64,000 nt of DNA from a virus. Position numbers and translations under genes: made by a program. Under the pieces are notes generated by a model, which was not told where the DNA came from, did no database searches, and worked only from the letters and a program-made list of their open reading frames with translations. Shown here one piece after another: positions 51,094-59,744 of the stretch; position 1 is the stretch's first letter; every line of letters begins with the position of its first letter. The DNA lies in IMG/VR virus record IMGVR_UViG_3300025000_000065, positions 47,970-111,969 of that record; one strand, given 5' to 3'.

Positions 51094-52908
51094 TTATTTC
51101 CAGAAACTTGTAGTGACTGGTTTGTTTTTATTTTCTGAATCCCAAGCATAACGAGGTTCTTCATCCTCTTGCTTTGAATCTTTCTTAATTGCAAAATCTA
51201 ATGCTCTAGCCTTCGCCAAATTTTCCCAAACAGAAATATTCTCTAAACTAAAATCTTTAGATTTTTCTTTTAAAATATTCAACTCATCTTTTGGAATTTC
51301 AGTTTTTTCTTCAATTTTCTTTAAAATAGAATCAACAGAAAAATTAAATTGTTCATCTTCTTTTTCTTTCTTATATTTTTTCAAATTTTCATTTTCCGCC
51401 ATATAAGAACTTGCTTCAGATTCTTTTTCTTTTAATTGCTCTGACATTTTCTTCATTTTTTCAAACATATAATTAGCCATTTTCGCAAAATTTTTAGTTT
51501 CTTTTTCATCGGAAAATTCAGCAGCCAAAGATTTATAATCTTGAGTTTCTTCCTGAAGAAACGCTAAAACAGCCTTAACATCTAAATTGGCATCCAAAGA
51601 CATATCTTCTTTTTCAGATTCCTCTTCCTCTTCTGGTTTTTCATCTTTGGGTTCTTCATTTTCTTTTTCATCAGACATGTTTTCTTCCTTTGGCTTTTCA
51701 GCCATTTTTTCTTTGTCTTCTTCTTTGGTTTCTTGTTCAAAATCCTTTTTTTCTTCTTCCATATTTTTCGACTTCTCCTTTCTCACCCATTTTCCATTCT
51801 CAACTTTATGAGTTTTTTTAAAATTAGAAATAGCAATAGCCCAACCATTTTTTTCTTTATCTGAACCAAGGGTATCAGCTTGTCTCGCTATTGTATTTGC
51901 TTGAGAAACAGAAATAGGAGGATTTATTTCCTTTAAAGCAGGACTCATTTCCGATTTATCTTTATACAGAAAAGTAACTTTTTCAAAATTTTCAATATCA
52001 GAAAAATAAGTCATTTCTCTTTTATCTATTTCATTCATCTTTTCGACAATACTCGATGACCAATTTTTTCCCTCATTGCCACCTCTGTTTAACCAGGATA
52101 TCCATTCATTAGATGTTTTATTGGTAAGATTGTCTTTTGCATGTCTGAAAAAATATTTCTCTATACTTCTTATTTTTTCTGGAGTTACAAATTGGTTTTT
52201 TATTATATATCTTGCAATTGCTAGTCCAACAGAAGTTCCACCGCCATATTTTTTATAAAGTTCAAGACTTTTTATAGCATTATTTTTCACTTCTTCTGGA
52301 ATGGAAAAATCAATTTCATCATACATTCTTGAAAATTCTAAATGTAACGCCTTCTCATATTCTTTTTTTGCAAAACTAAGAACCTCTAAATGAGCACCAG
52401 GACTAGCTTCAGTAATAAGATCTCCCAATACACAAACGGCAGAATATTCAAAATCAAGCATTTCTTCTCCGTTTTCCATTTCGGAATAATCTTTTAACTC
52501 CATTTCAACAGAAACTTTTTTTTCATGATTTTCTGATTCTTTTAATAGTTGCATAAATTGAGGAGCATACATTTTCCATATTTTCGCTAAAACAGATAAG
52601 GATGTTCTTCCATCTTCAAGTTCAATAAATTCAGCAGAATCACGAACAATAAATCCTGCAATAAAAGATTTTTCTGGATCTGTATGAGAATCAAAATCAC
52701 GAAACAGTTTAGAAAAAGAATAAATAACTGGTTTATCATAAATTGATTGAGCTGTGTTTTTTAATGTGTCTAATGAACAATACATGTCATGTCTATTCCA
52801 GCCACTATTAAAAGCAAAAATCTTTATTGTCGCAAACTGAGAAGACTCGTTTTCCTCTATGATTTCTCCACTTTCAATATCAAATAATAAATGCTTATTA
52901 GAACTCAC
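51094..52908 (-). CDS. Prohead protease fused to scaffold
   Basis: A 604-residue protein. N-terminal 210 residues have a prohead-protease-like layout, with His in FRDFDSHTDPEKSFIAGF and Ser in EKKVSVEMELKDY. A second module, GGGTSVGLAIARYIIKNQFVTPEKIRSIEKYFFRHAKDN...EWISWLNRGGNEG, is known fused to such proteases. The C-terminal 240 residues are highly charged and helical (long Glu/Lys runs, KMSEQLKEKESEASSYMAEN), typical of scaffold. It likely guides capsid assembly and then digests itself. The GTG start has ggagg. Confidence 0.65.
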   Translation of the reverse strand: MSSNKHLLFDIESGEIIEENESSQFATIKIFAFNSGWNRHDMYCSLDTLKNTAQSIYDKPVIYSFSKLFRDFDSHTDPEKSFIAGFIVRDSAEFIELEDGRTSLSVLAKIWKMYAPQFMQLLKESENHEKKVSVEMELKDYSEMENGEEMLDFEYSAVCVLGDLITEASPGAHLEVLSFAKKEYEKALHLEFSRMYDEIDFSIPEEVKNNAIKSLELYKKYGGGTSVGLAIARYIIKNQFVTPEKIRSIEKYFFRHAKDNLTNKTSNEWISWLNRGGNEGKNWSSSIVEKMNEIDKREMTYFSDIENFEKVTFLYKDKSEMSPALKEINPPISVSQANTIARQADTLGSDKEKNGWAIAISNFKKTHKVENGKWVRKEKSKNMEEEKKDFEQETKEEDKEKMAEKPKEENMSDEKENEEPKDEKPEEEEESEKEDMSLDANLDVKAVLAFLQEETQDYKSLAAEFSDEKETKNFAKMANYMFEKMKKMSEQLKEKESEASSYMAENENLKKYKKEKEDEQFNFSVDSILKKIEEKTEIPKDELNILKEKSKDFSLENISVWENLAKARALDFAIKKDSKQEDEEPRYAWDSENKNKPVTTSFWK

Positions 52909-52954
52909 ATTGTTCCTCCTTTCCAGAAGGATTAATAAAATCTCTTCTCAATTT

Positions 52955-53155
52955 TTATAATTTATTAAGTAACCTTATATAAACAGGAACTTTTTTTAAT
53001 TTTTCTTTAAATGAAACTGTGCTTACAAAATAATCCCTATTTTTTTTTCTATGGATTGGAACAGCCCCTAATTCTTGAATTAAATATTCCCCCATTCTTT
53101 TATTACAAGAAAACCACGAATCTAATTGCTCTTGAGTAGGATTAATAACATACAT
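52955..53155 (-). CDS. Small protein coupled to the ferritin gene
   Basis: A 66-residue protein starting MYVINPTQEQLDSWF. The ATG overlaps the ferritin stop (TAATG), and taggag lies upstream within the ferritin gene. It is basic in the C-terminal half. Tight coupling suggests a shared role with the ferritin, but nothing is recognised. Confidence 0.55.
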   Translation of the reverse strand: MYVINPTQEQLDSWFSCNKRMGEYLIQELGAVPIHRKKNRDYFVSTVSFKEKLKKVPVYIRLLNKL

Positions 53156-53646
53156 TATTTTTCTCCTAAATCCCAAAGGAATACATTGAACCAATTATTT
53201 CCAGTTAATTCAGCTTTATCCATAAAATCAGTTGCTTCTTCATATTCGTGTCTTTGTATTTCTATCATTTTTCTTATAAATTCTTCTACAACCGGATTTG
53301 ATTCATCAATTGATATTTTTTTAATTTCATCAAGACTCGCAGTTGTTTCATATTCTCTTAACAAATATTTATCGGCAACATCCATAATCGAATTAATTGG
53401 AATATTTATTTCCTCAATTTCAGAAAGCGTAACATCTGCGTTGATATCAGTTAATAAATTTATAATCATTTCAGAATGTTCGTTTTCCTCTTTATATTGA
53501 TTATAAAACTTACTCCCCAAATGATTCAATCCTTTATTTTTTAAGAAGGAAGATATATATAAATATAAATGTGCATTATATTTTTCATGCGCCCATTGTG
53601 CCAACAAAGAATCAATCAAATTATCACTAATTAATTTTATCCCCAT
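53155..53646 (-). CDS. Ferritin (FtnA-like ferroxidase)
   Basis: A 163-residue four-helix protein that aligns along its length with bacterial non-haem ferritin. All six ferroxidase ligands of E. coli FtnA are matched: E21 (AHEKYNAHLYLY, for E17), E54 and H57 (KEENEHSEMIINLLTD, for E50 and H53), E100 (REYETTASLDEI, for E94), Q131 and E134 (EIQRHEYEEATDFMDKA, for Q127 and E130). Ferritins oxidise Fe(II) and store it inside a 24-mer shell. The gene sits within the head cassette between the small structural gene downstream of portal and the protease/scaffold gene, all on one strand, so it is expressed late. The ATG has aaaggagg. Confidence 0.85.
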   Translation of the reverse strand: MGIKLISDNLIDSLLAQWAHEKYNAHLYLYISSFLKNKGLNHLGSKFYNQYKEENEHSEMIINLLTDINADVTLSEIEEINIPINSIMDVADKYLLREYETTASLDEIKKISIDESNPVVEEFIRKMIEIQRHEYEEATDFMDKAELTGNNWFNVFLWDLGEK

Positions 53647-53684
53647 TCTACCTCCTTTCTAAAAAATTAAATAAAAGGTATGTT

Positions 53685-54017
53685 TTATTGGAAAGTGACA
53701 AGATTAATAATATCGCCTGTTTGAATTACATTAGCGGCAGGACTTGAAATTGTAACTGTTCCTGAAGTATTTTTGACATAATACTGTGAACCACTTGTGG
53801 GAATAACCAAAGAACCAGATGAGCGAAATTGTTGAAAAATATATCCTGTAACAGAATCTAGTCCGCTATCAATTGCTACGCTTGAAGCACTCGCTTGAGC
53901 AGAAGAAACAGTAGTGGCAGATACACCCTGAAATCCCTGAACCAAAGTTCCCAATGAAACATCTTGAGATGCACGATTCATTTTATTTAATTTTGATTTT
54001 TGTGTTGCAGTAATCAT
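53685..54017 (-). CDS. Small structural protein with KLNxMNRASQ motif
   Basis: A 110-residue protein. The N-terminus SKLNKMNRASQDVSLGTLV is shared with the larger protein at 61095 (TKLNRMNRASQNVNLGTIL). The rest is a Ser/Thr/Val-rich beta domain (GSQYYVKNTSGTVTISSPAANVI). The motif probably docks both proteins to the same virion partner. It lies between portal and ferritin genes. Confidence 0.6.
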   Translation of the reverse strand: MITATQKSKLNKMNRASQDVSLGTLVQGFQGVSATTVSSAQASASSVAIDSGLDSVTGYIFQQFRSSGSLVIPTSGSQYYVKNTSGTVTISSPAANVIQTGDIINLVTFQ

Positions 54018-54100
54018 AATAATTTATTCCTCCATTTTTTATCTATATATTGAAAATACGGAAGCCAAATATTTTGTTCGAAAAAATATTCGTTATACTT

Positions 54101-55693
54101 TCATTTTAATTTTTTAGCATCATTTGAGCCTGTTTCTCTTGTTTGAGCACCAGCCTCTCCCAATTCGCTATCCGATGATTTCGGTCTACCACTTTTATCA
54201 CTATCTTTTCCACTCATTTGAAAGCCAGAAATAATTGGAGTAAGTTTATCAACAAAGCCACTTCCTCTAGCTTCTTGAAGCATTCTTTCTAACTCTTGTG
54301 GTAACAAACCTATAGCACTAGAAATCAATTGTGGAAGAACTATTCCTTTATCTGCCATCCCCATAGCTCTTTCATATCTTTGAGTTCTATTTAAATAGTA
54401 ATCATTGCCTTCTAATCTAAATCTATATTTATATTTATTTGTTCTTAAATTTACCCAATAATTAAGAAATGAAACAAACTGAGGATATAATTGTTGTTCC
54501 ATTATCTTAGAATCAGATTCAAATGATAATTGAGAATCTACTAAATTTGCTTTTGTTTGCATCGAATAAATCAAAGCAGTATCCATTCCAGACATAGACA
54601 TAGAAGTTTGAATCCATTTACTCAAAACATCTGTATCGCCTTCAAAAGAAAATGCTTGCATATTCTCTAATGGAGCGGCAGAAACTTTAACGGCTTCTCC
54701 AACCGCAGATTTAGCCAAAGCCATAAACTGTCCTAATTGAACAGGATTTAATGCCACCATATCTGCAACCGAAGCACCTTTATCATCTTTTCTCATGGGA
54801 ACTTCACCAAACAATATTTTTGCAGCAGCAGCCATATTAATGTTTTTCTGTAAGGCAATCATGGTTTGATCATTAATAAGTAAAGGCAACATGGCAGAAA
54901 AATACGGAATAGCAGTCATTAAAGATGTATCTAACTTAAATACCCAACCCTCAGATGGAGGTAAATCAACCCAAAAATTGTATTCTGAATTTCCTCTCAA
55001 CTCAGGAGGAAGAGACGGGTTATATATTTGAGCACTAGTTTTACCGCCAAATAATTCAACGTATTTCTTTTTAAAGAAATCGGGATATAAATTTATATCA
55101 ACTCCAGGTTGAATAAAATAATAAAAATTAAAAGATATTAAAGGTGCTCTACTTCCTTTGGCTGTAATTTTACAATATAGTAAAGGAAGTTCCTGTAAAA
55201 CAATTGTATCTTTATTTTCTCTTGGAGTAACAACACATATTTCATTTCTCAACAACTGTTTTGAAATATTTCTAAAAAATGATCGATAATCAAATTTATC
55301 AAAATATTCATATAAAACTTCTTTATCTTTTATATAATTATTACTTTCATATTCTTTATCTTTCATTGAATTTCTTACGGTATATTGTAAATCAAAAGCT
55401 AAATGACTTGCCATATACGAAAATATTCTCTTCAAAGGCATAGACAATATTTCAAAAAATTCAATATAATCTCTTAATTGCTCTTCTGAATTTTTTGCAT
55501 TACCTAATGCATCCGTAATATTTCTCTCAGTTGGAGAAAGAGGATTGAATGAAATTTCTTTTATTCTTTGATTCAATAAATCAGGAGTCAATAAATTATA
55601 ACTTGCATTATACATTGTTTGTGCAAATTTTATTACATCAAAAACCTCTTCTTTAGAAAGAAGAATTTCATCATTTTTATTTTCTTCAGTCAT
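54101..55693 (-). CDS. Portal protein
   Basis: A 530-residue protein directly downstream of the large terminase. Helical N-terminal part (EQLRDYIEFFEILSMPLKRIFSYMASHLAF), a beta segment (RNEICVVTPRENKDTIVLQELPLLYCKI), the wing and stem-like helical region (DQTMIALQKNINMAAAAKILFGEVP), and YRFRLEGNDYYLNRTQRYERAMGMADKGI near the C-terminus are typical of phage portals. It forms the dodecameric DNA channel. The ATG has aggag. Confidence 0.8.
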   Translation of the reverse strand: MTEENKNDEILLSKEEVFDVIKFAQTMYNASYNLLTPDLLNQRIKEISFNPLSPTERNITDALGNAKNSEEQLRDYIEFFEILSMPLKRIFSYMASHLAFDLQYTVRNSMKDKEYESNNYIKDKEVLYEYFDKFDYRSFFRNISKQLLRNEICVVTPRENKDTIVLQELPLLYCKITAKGSRAPLISFNFYYFIQPGVDINLYPDFFKKKYVELFGGKTSAQIYNPSLPPELRGNSEYNFWVDLPPSEGWVFKLDTSLMTAIPYFSAMLPLLINDQTMIALQKNINMAAAAKILFGEVPMRKDDKGASVADMVALNPVQLGQFMALAKSAVGEAVKVSAAPLENMQAFSFEGDTDVLSKWIQTSMSMSGMDTALIYSMQTKANLVDSQLSFESDSKIMEQQLYPQFVSFLNYWVNLRTNKYKYRFRLEGNDYYLNRTQRYERAMGMADKGIVLPQLISSAIGLLPQELERMLQEARGSGFVDKLTPIISGFQMSGKDSDKSGRPKSSDSELGEAGAQTRETGSNDAKKLK

Positions 55694-55719
55694 GCACTCT
55701 CCTTTCTTTTAGTATTATT

Positions 55720-57552
55720 TTACCAATAACTAAGTGCAACCATAGCCTCTAAATCATCTTTATTATCTTTTTGTTTAACTAATTCAATATCAAATTCCTT
55801 TGATATAACATAGTTTACATAAGATATTGCAGAATATCTATCCTTATATGAACCAGGCTTTTCAACTAATTTAATTAATCCATTAACAGGTTTCATATCC
55901 AAATTGATACATTCTCCAATTAATAAACCTGTTTGAACATATGGGTTCAAAAAGAACCCTCTTAAATATGAATCATCTGGATCAGAAAGAAATTCCTTAT
56001 TCTTTTTTAATAAGTATTCTTCACCTTCGGATTCAGGAATTAAAAATTCCCACATTCTTCTTTGAAGTAAAGACCTAAATGAAACAGCAATATCACTATT
56101 CAATGCTTGACTGGCAGTAATTGGAAATATAATTGGTTTTGCTTCCAAACCCCTGGTATGATTTCTTCTAAGATCTTCTCTGGCATCTTGTTTTATAATA
56201 TCAAAATATTCATCGACAACTGTCATTGCTGGATAAACAATTCCTCTTTCCTCATCGATGGTTTCTTCACTAAGAAAGTCAAAGATACCAATACCTGCTG
56301 ATTGAACATCTAAAACCAAATAATCAGCTTCAAAATCATAAAATACTCTTTTTAATCTTTTAGCCTGTTCTCCAGCATGAGATCCCTTATGTGATTCCGC
56401 ATAAACAAGTTGTCTTCGATAACCAACCCCGATTAAAGGTAAAGCTCTAACACATTCAATAATGGAATTGTCATTTGCTTTATTCGCTCTTGTAGCAATA
56501 TCACAACTTACAAACCTTATCTCTCCTGTTGTTTTTAGCAATCCATAAGGATTTTTTTTAGTATTAAAATTATCTTCTTTTTGAGGATAGAAAGCCTGTT
56601 TTATATTTCTTTTAAATAAAGTAGATTTAAAGTAACTTTTTCCACTAGAACCACTTGGAATATTTAAATACTCCATTTGAACGGTCAATGGATCGGCATC
56701 TTCCATTTCATTCTTAAGCATGGATTTTGTTTTAATACCATGATGCAACGAAATTAAATAATCAAAGGCTAAAAAGTTTGCCGTTTCATCACCAGAATTC
56801 ATTCTTTTTATACATGTTTGAACATAAGTGTACCAATATTCCATTGTGTACCAAGAAGATGTAATATATGATATAGTTCCTTCTTCTTGAAGTCTTTTAT
56901 CATTAGCATATTTAGGATTGTTTTTATAAGGAGGATTGCGTGTTTCTAAAAACGGCTTAATAACTCCCTCTAAAATTTCTTTAGGAACAAGACGACTTTC
57001 TTCTACAATGATATAATTAGCACGATTACCTCTAGCCGATTCTGAACTGGGAACAACTCTTATTGTTGATCCATTATGAAAAATACAATCATATGTATTA
57101 GGATTAGCTGTTATACTTTCAATTTCTCTTTCAAGATTAGGATGCTCTTTTCTAAGCTGCATAATCTTTTCAGAAATTATAATTCCACCTTGTTTTAATG
57201 TTTTAGCACAAACAATTATTTTTATACCTGGATATAAAACAGCCAAAGCACAAGACCAAACAGCAATAATCCACGTTTTAGCAGAAGCACGACTAGCAAC
57301 GATATAAGCCAAACTACTTCTTTGAAGAACCCATATCATTAATATTTGATAGACATGTAAATGAATTCCAAAATAATCCATGATAAATCTATGGGGATTT
57401 CTTCTAAAAAAAGTAATCCATTTTTTCAATTTTTCTTTTCGTTCTTCTTCTAAAATCTCTTGAGTAATAAAAGATTTTTGTCTTTTGAAAATATCTTTAC
57501 TATTTTTATTTTTAATTCTTTCATTTTGATATGGTCTAGGAGAAGTTGGCAT
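55720..57552 (-). CDS. terL: Terminase large subunit
   Basis: A 610-residue protein. ATPase: YIVASRASAKTWIIAV is the Walker A variant used by TerL, IIVCAKTLKQGG the Q-like segment and NYIIVEESRLVPKE Walker B with catalytic Glu. Nuclease: FVSCDIATRANK, YLVLDVQSAGIG and KDRYSAISYVNY provide the three acidic sites of the RNase H-like domain. It pumps DNA into the procapsid and cuts concatemers. It is encoded 11 bases after the small-subunit gene. Confidence 0.9.
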   Translation of the reverse strand: MPTSPRPYQNERIKNKNSKDIFKRQKSFITQEILEEERKEKLKKWITFFRRNPHRFIMDYFGIHLHVYQILMIWVLQRSSLAYIVASRASAKTWIIAVWSCALAVLYPGIKIIVCAKTLKQGGIIISEKIMQLRKEHPNLEREIESITANPNTYDCIFHNGSTIRVVPSSESARGNRANYIIVEESRLVPKEILEGVIKPFLETRNPPYKNNPKYANDKRLQEEGTISYITSSWYTMEYWYTYVQTCIKRMNSGDETANFLAFDYLISLHHGIKTKSMLKNEMEDADPLTVQMEYLNIPSGSSGKSYFKSTLFKRNIKQAFYPQKEDNFNTKKNPYGLLKTTGEIRFVSCDIATRANKANDNSIIECVRALPLIGVGYRRQLVYAESHKGSHAGEQAKRLKRVFYDFEADYLVLDVQSAGIGIFDFLSEETIDEERGIVYPAMTVVDEYFDIIKQDAREDLRRNHTRGLEAKPIIFPITASQALNSDIAVSFRSLLQRRMWEFLIPESEGEEYLLKKNKEFLSDPDDSYLRGFFLNPYVQTGLLIGECINLDMKPVNGLIKLVEKPGSYKDRYSAISYVNYVISKEFDIELVKQKDNKDDLEAMVALSYW

Positions 57553-57563
57553 GATTAGTTCTC

Positions 57564-58565
57564 CTATTCATCAACTGCTTGATCTAGAACATCGAAATCA
57601 TCATTATCATCTTCAACTTCCGATACATCAAAATCTCTTGTAACCCTAAGAAAATTCCCCAATGGTCTAGTAACATATTTTTTAAAATAAAAATTTAAAT
57701 TATCGAAATCTTTAAATAAGTTTTTATCTTTGTAATATTCTGCTGGTTCTGTTTCTTCAATAATTCTAATAAAATTAGAAAAGGTTTCTTTACTTTTACC
57801 AACAACCGCTGTTTTTGTTTCTTTTGGATCAACCCCTGCTAATTTCATTAAATCTGAAAGTTGTTTTACTAAATTACTTGTATCTGAACCAGGTTGCTCA
57901 TTTGATATATCTATTTCTAATTGTTTTCGACAAACATTTATTAAAGAGACTTCATCGGCATAAGTATTTATACCATGAGATCCATCCCATTTTGATAATT
58001 TATCTTCTAAATAAGCCAATTCATCGACTGAATACTTATTTCCCCATTTTTTTCTTAATCTATCTATTTCCTCAATATCATACTCTGTATCTGTGATATC
58101 TTCTTCGAATTTTCTATTTTCTATTATATTATCCATAAATGTTAAATTTATTAAATCATCATTATTAACTGAACTTTGAATTTTGCTAATATAAAAACCA
58201 AAAGGATTATTGATAACTCTTCCTTTTTTCATAGTTGTGTCCAAATGAGTTTTTAATTTATCAAGAGCAACTTCACTATAAACAACATTTATGGTTTTAC
58301 ACACTCTATATACAGCTTTATCAAGTGTTCCTTCAACGCCATAAAAAGTGTTATACAATCCATCACAACAAGACTTGCAAACAGACATTCTTCCATTTGT
58401 ATCTAAAACTAAATCTGTTGCTTTGTAAAACTGTCCTTCTGAAAGTAATCTTTGACATTTTCTACAATAATTTGAAGATAGTCCACTAGCATCAGAAGAT
58501 AAAACACTTGATTTTAATATTTTTCTTCTGCTCCGAGTTGCCTTTTTAGGCTGTTCATTTTCCAT
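57564..58565 (-). CDS. Probable terminase small subunit with zinc finger
   Basis: About 333 residues from the ATG at 58565 (a longer in-frame reading upstream has no ribosome-binding site). A basic leader (KKATRSRRKILKSS) is followed by a CRKC ... CKSC zinc site at about residues 35-70, then an alpha-helical body. Such zinc-finger, helical proteins next to TerL are usually the DNA-recognition subunit. The C-terminus is acidic. Assigned mainly by position and the zinc finger. Confidence 0.65.
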   Translation of the reverse strand: MENEQPKKATRSRRKILKSSVLSSDASGLSSNYCRKCQRLLSEGQFYKATDLVLDTNGRMSVCKSCCDGLYNTFYGVEGTLDKAVYRVCKTINVVYSEVALDKLKTHLDTTMKKGRVINNPFGFYISKIQSSVNNDDLINLTFMDNIIENRKFEEDITDTEYDIEEIDRLRKKWGNKYSVDELAYLEDKLSKWDGSHGINTYADEVSLINVCRKQLEIDISNEQPGSDTSNLVKQLSDLMKLAGVDPKETKTAVVGKSKETFSNFIRIIEETEPAEYYKDKNLFKDFDNLNFYFKKYVTRPLGNFLRVTRDFDVSEVEDDNDDFDVLDQAVDE

Positions 58566-58632
58566 ATTTTTAAACTCCAATACCAATAAAAGATCTTTTT
58601 TATTTAAAAATTTGCATCCCAAGATGCATCAG

Positions 58633-58707
58633 TAAAGGTGACTGGATTTGAACCAGTGATATCTACTTCCCAAAAGTAGCGCCTTAACCAGACTCGACTA
58701 CACCTTT
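58633..58707 (-). tRNA. tRNA-Pro (anticodon TGG)
   Basis: Complete cloverleaf on the - strand: acceptor AAAGGTG/CACCTTT (7 bp), anticodon stem CTACT/AGTAG with loop TTTGGGA (anticodon TGG, reads CCA), T arm ACTGG-TTCAAAT-CCAGT and discriminator A. The D stem is short (3 bp with one G-U). CCA is not encoded. Proline CCA is the common proline codon in an AT-rich phage. Confidence 0.9.
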
Positions 58708-58735
58708 ATTTAAAATCCCCCTCAATCAATCTCAG

Positions 58736-59521
58736 TTATTCTTCTTCTTCATCCTCAAAAACGGCATCAATAGAACCCTTTATAGAACCCTTTAAAAATC
58801 CTAATAATTTAAATTCTAAATTGACATTCCATTTTTTGATGGGATCAAATTCCAATAAAACATCATCATCATATTCATCCTCATCAATAGGATCTTCTGA
58901 AGGAGGAATCACAACTGGTTCTTGGGGACTTTTTTCCCACATACCGGTTTCATCCTGTGCAATATAAGCAATTGTAGCTTTACTTGCATCAATGGGCAAT
59001 CCATATTCAAACCATTTTACTAATCCTGTTTTAACTGAATTAGGTTTATTTCCTCCCCAACCAATAACCAAAGGATCAGCTAATTCAACAACCTTTTTTA
59101 ATTCCGAATAAGAACCATCAAACCATGAATTCCATGTTCCAGATAAAATACGCAATATGGGTTTTGTTTTTAGATTTACTCTAGCATATAAATATTCTAA
59201 ATAAGCTCGAATATGATATAGTTGAAAAGTATCTCCGGCAGTTGAATCATAAATATCTAAAAGAATAGGAACTTCATTATTCCAATTATTTTCCTGTAAA
59301 TCATTAAGAACGGAGTGCATCACAGTTCCGTTTTCATTAATTCCAGCAGTTGTCGTAAGACCTAACTTATGAACCAATCCTTTTTTAGCATCTTTTATTT
59401 TGTTCCAGTTATCAAAAAACTGAGGATTAATTACATTTGACTTTACTGCTTCAATCCACACAATGTCCCAAGATGAAGGAACATTATTTATATAAAGATT
59501 ATAAACATATCCTTTTTCCAT
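58736..59521 (-). CDS. GH25-like TIM-barrel protein
   Basis: A 261-residue protein. Segments WDIVWIEAVKSNVINPQFFDNWNKIKDAKKG, EVPILLDIYDSTAGDTF, LKTKPILRILSGTWNSWF and DPLVIGWGG follow the strand order of GH25 lysozymes, with LLDIYD at the usual catalytic position, where a GH25 DxE would be. The Glu of the DxE motif is not obvious, so it may be inactive or altered. The acidic C-terminus (DPIDEDEYDDDV, EDEEEE) is unusual. It is far from the lysis genes, near the packaging genes, so it could be a virion protein. Confidence 0.5.
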   Translation of the reverse strand: MEKGYVYNLYINNVPSSWDIVWIEAVKSNVINPQFFDNWNKIKDAKKGLVHKLGLTTTAGINENGTVMHSVLNDLQENNWNNEVPILLDIYDSTAGDTFQLYHIRAYLEYLYARVNLKTKPILRILSGTWNSWFDGSYSELKKVVELADPLVIGWGGNKPNSVKTGLVKWFEYGLPIDASKATIAYIAQDETGMWEKSPQEPVVIPPSEDPIDEDEYDDDVLLEFDPIKKWNVNLEFKLLGFLKGSIKGSIDAVFEDEEEE

Positions 59522-59544
59522 AATAAAATAAAATCTCCCTTTTA

Positions 59545-59727
59545 TTACATTTCTTCTTTTGATTTTTCTGGTTTTAGTTTTTCTTCTTGCAGTTTAGGAC
59601 TCTCAAATATTCTAAGTTGTTGTAAACCGCCTATTAACTGAAAAACTTCAGCATAAGGTTTAGACGCTAAATATTGTAAAACTGCATTTGCTAAATCTTC
59701 TTGAATTATAAATTGTTTCTTTTCCAT
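59545..59727 (-). CDS. Small helical protein, unknown function
   Basis: A 60-residue protein. The core ANAVLQYLASKPYAEVFQLIGGLQQL looks like two packed helices and recalls small proteins found in phage structural regions. The tail is Lys/Glu-rich. It lies between the phosphoesterase and GH25-like genes. Confidence 0.5.
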   Translation of the reverse strand: MEKKQFIIQEDLANAVLQYLASKPYAEVFQLIGGLQQLRIFESPKLQEEKLKPEKSKEEM

Positions 59728-59744
59728 TTATTTTTTAACCTTTT

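Noticed and set aside
54018-54100. Leader similarity (AAATACGGA) between the two KLNxMNRASQ genes
   Set aside because: The shared stretch is only about nine bases, and the same word occurs inside unrelated genes, so chance is likely.
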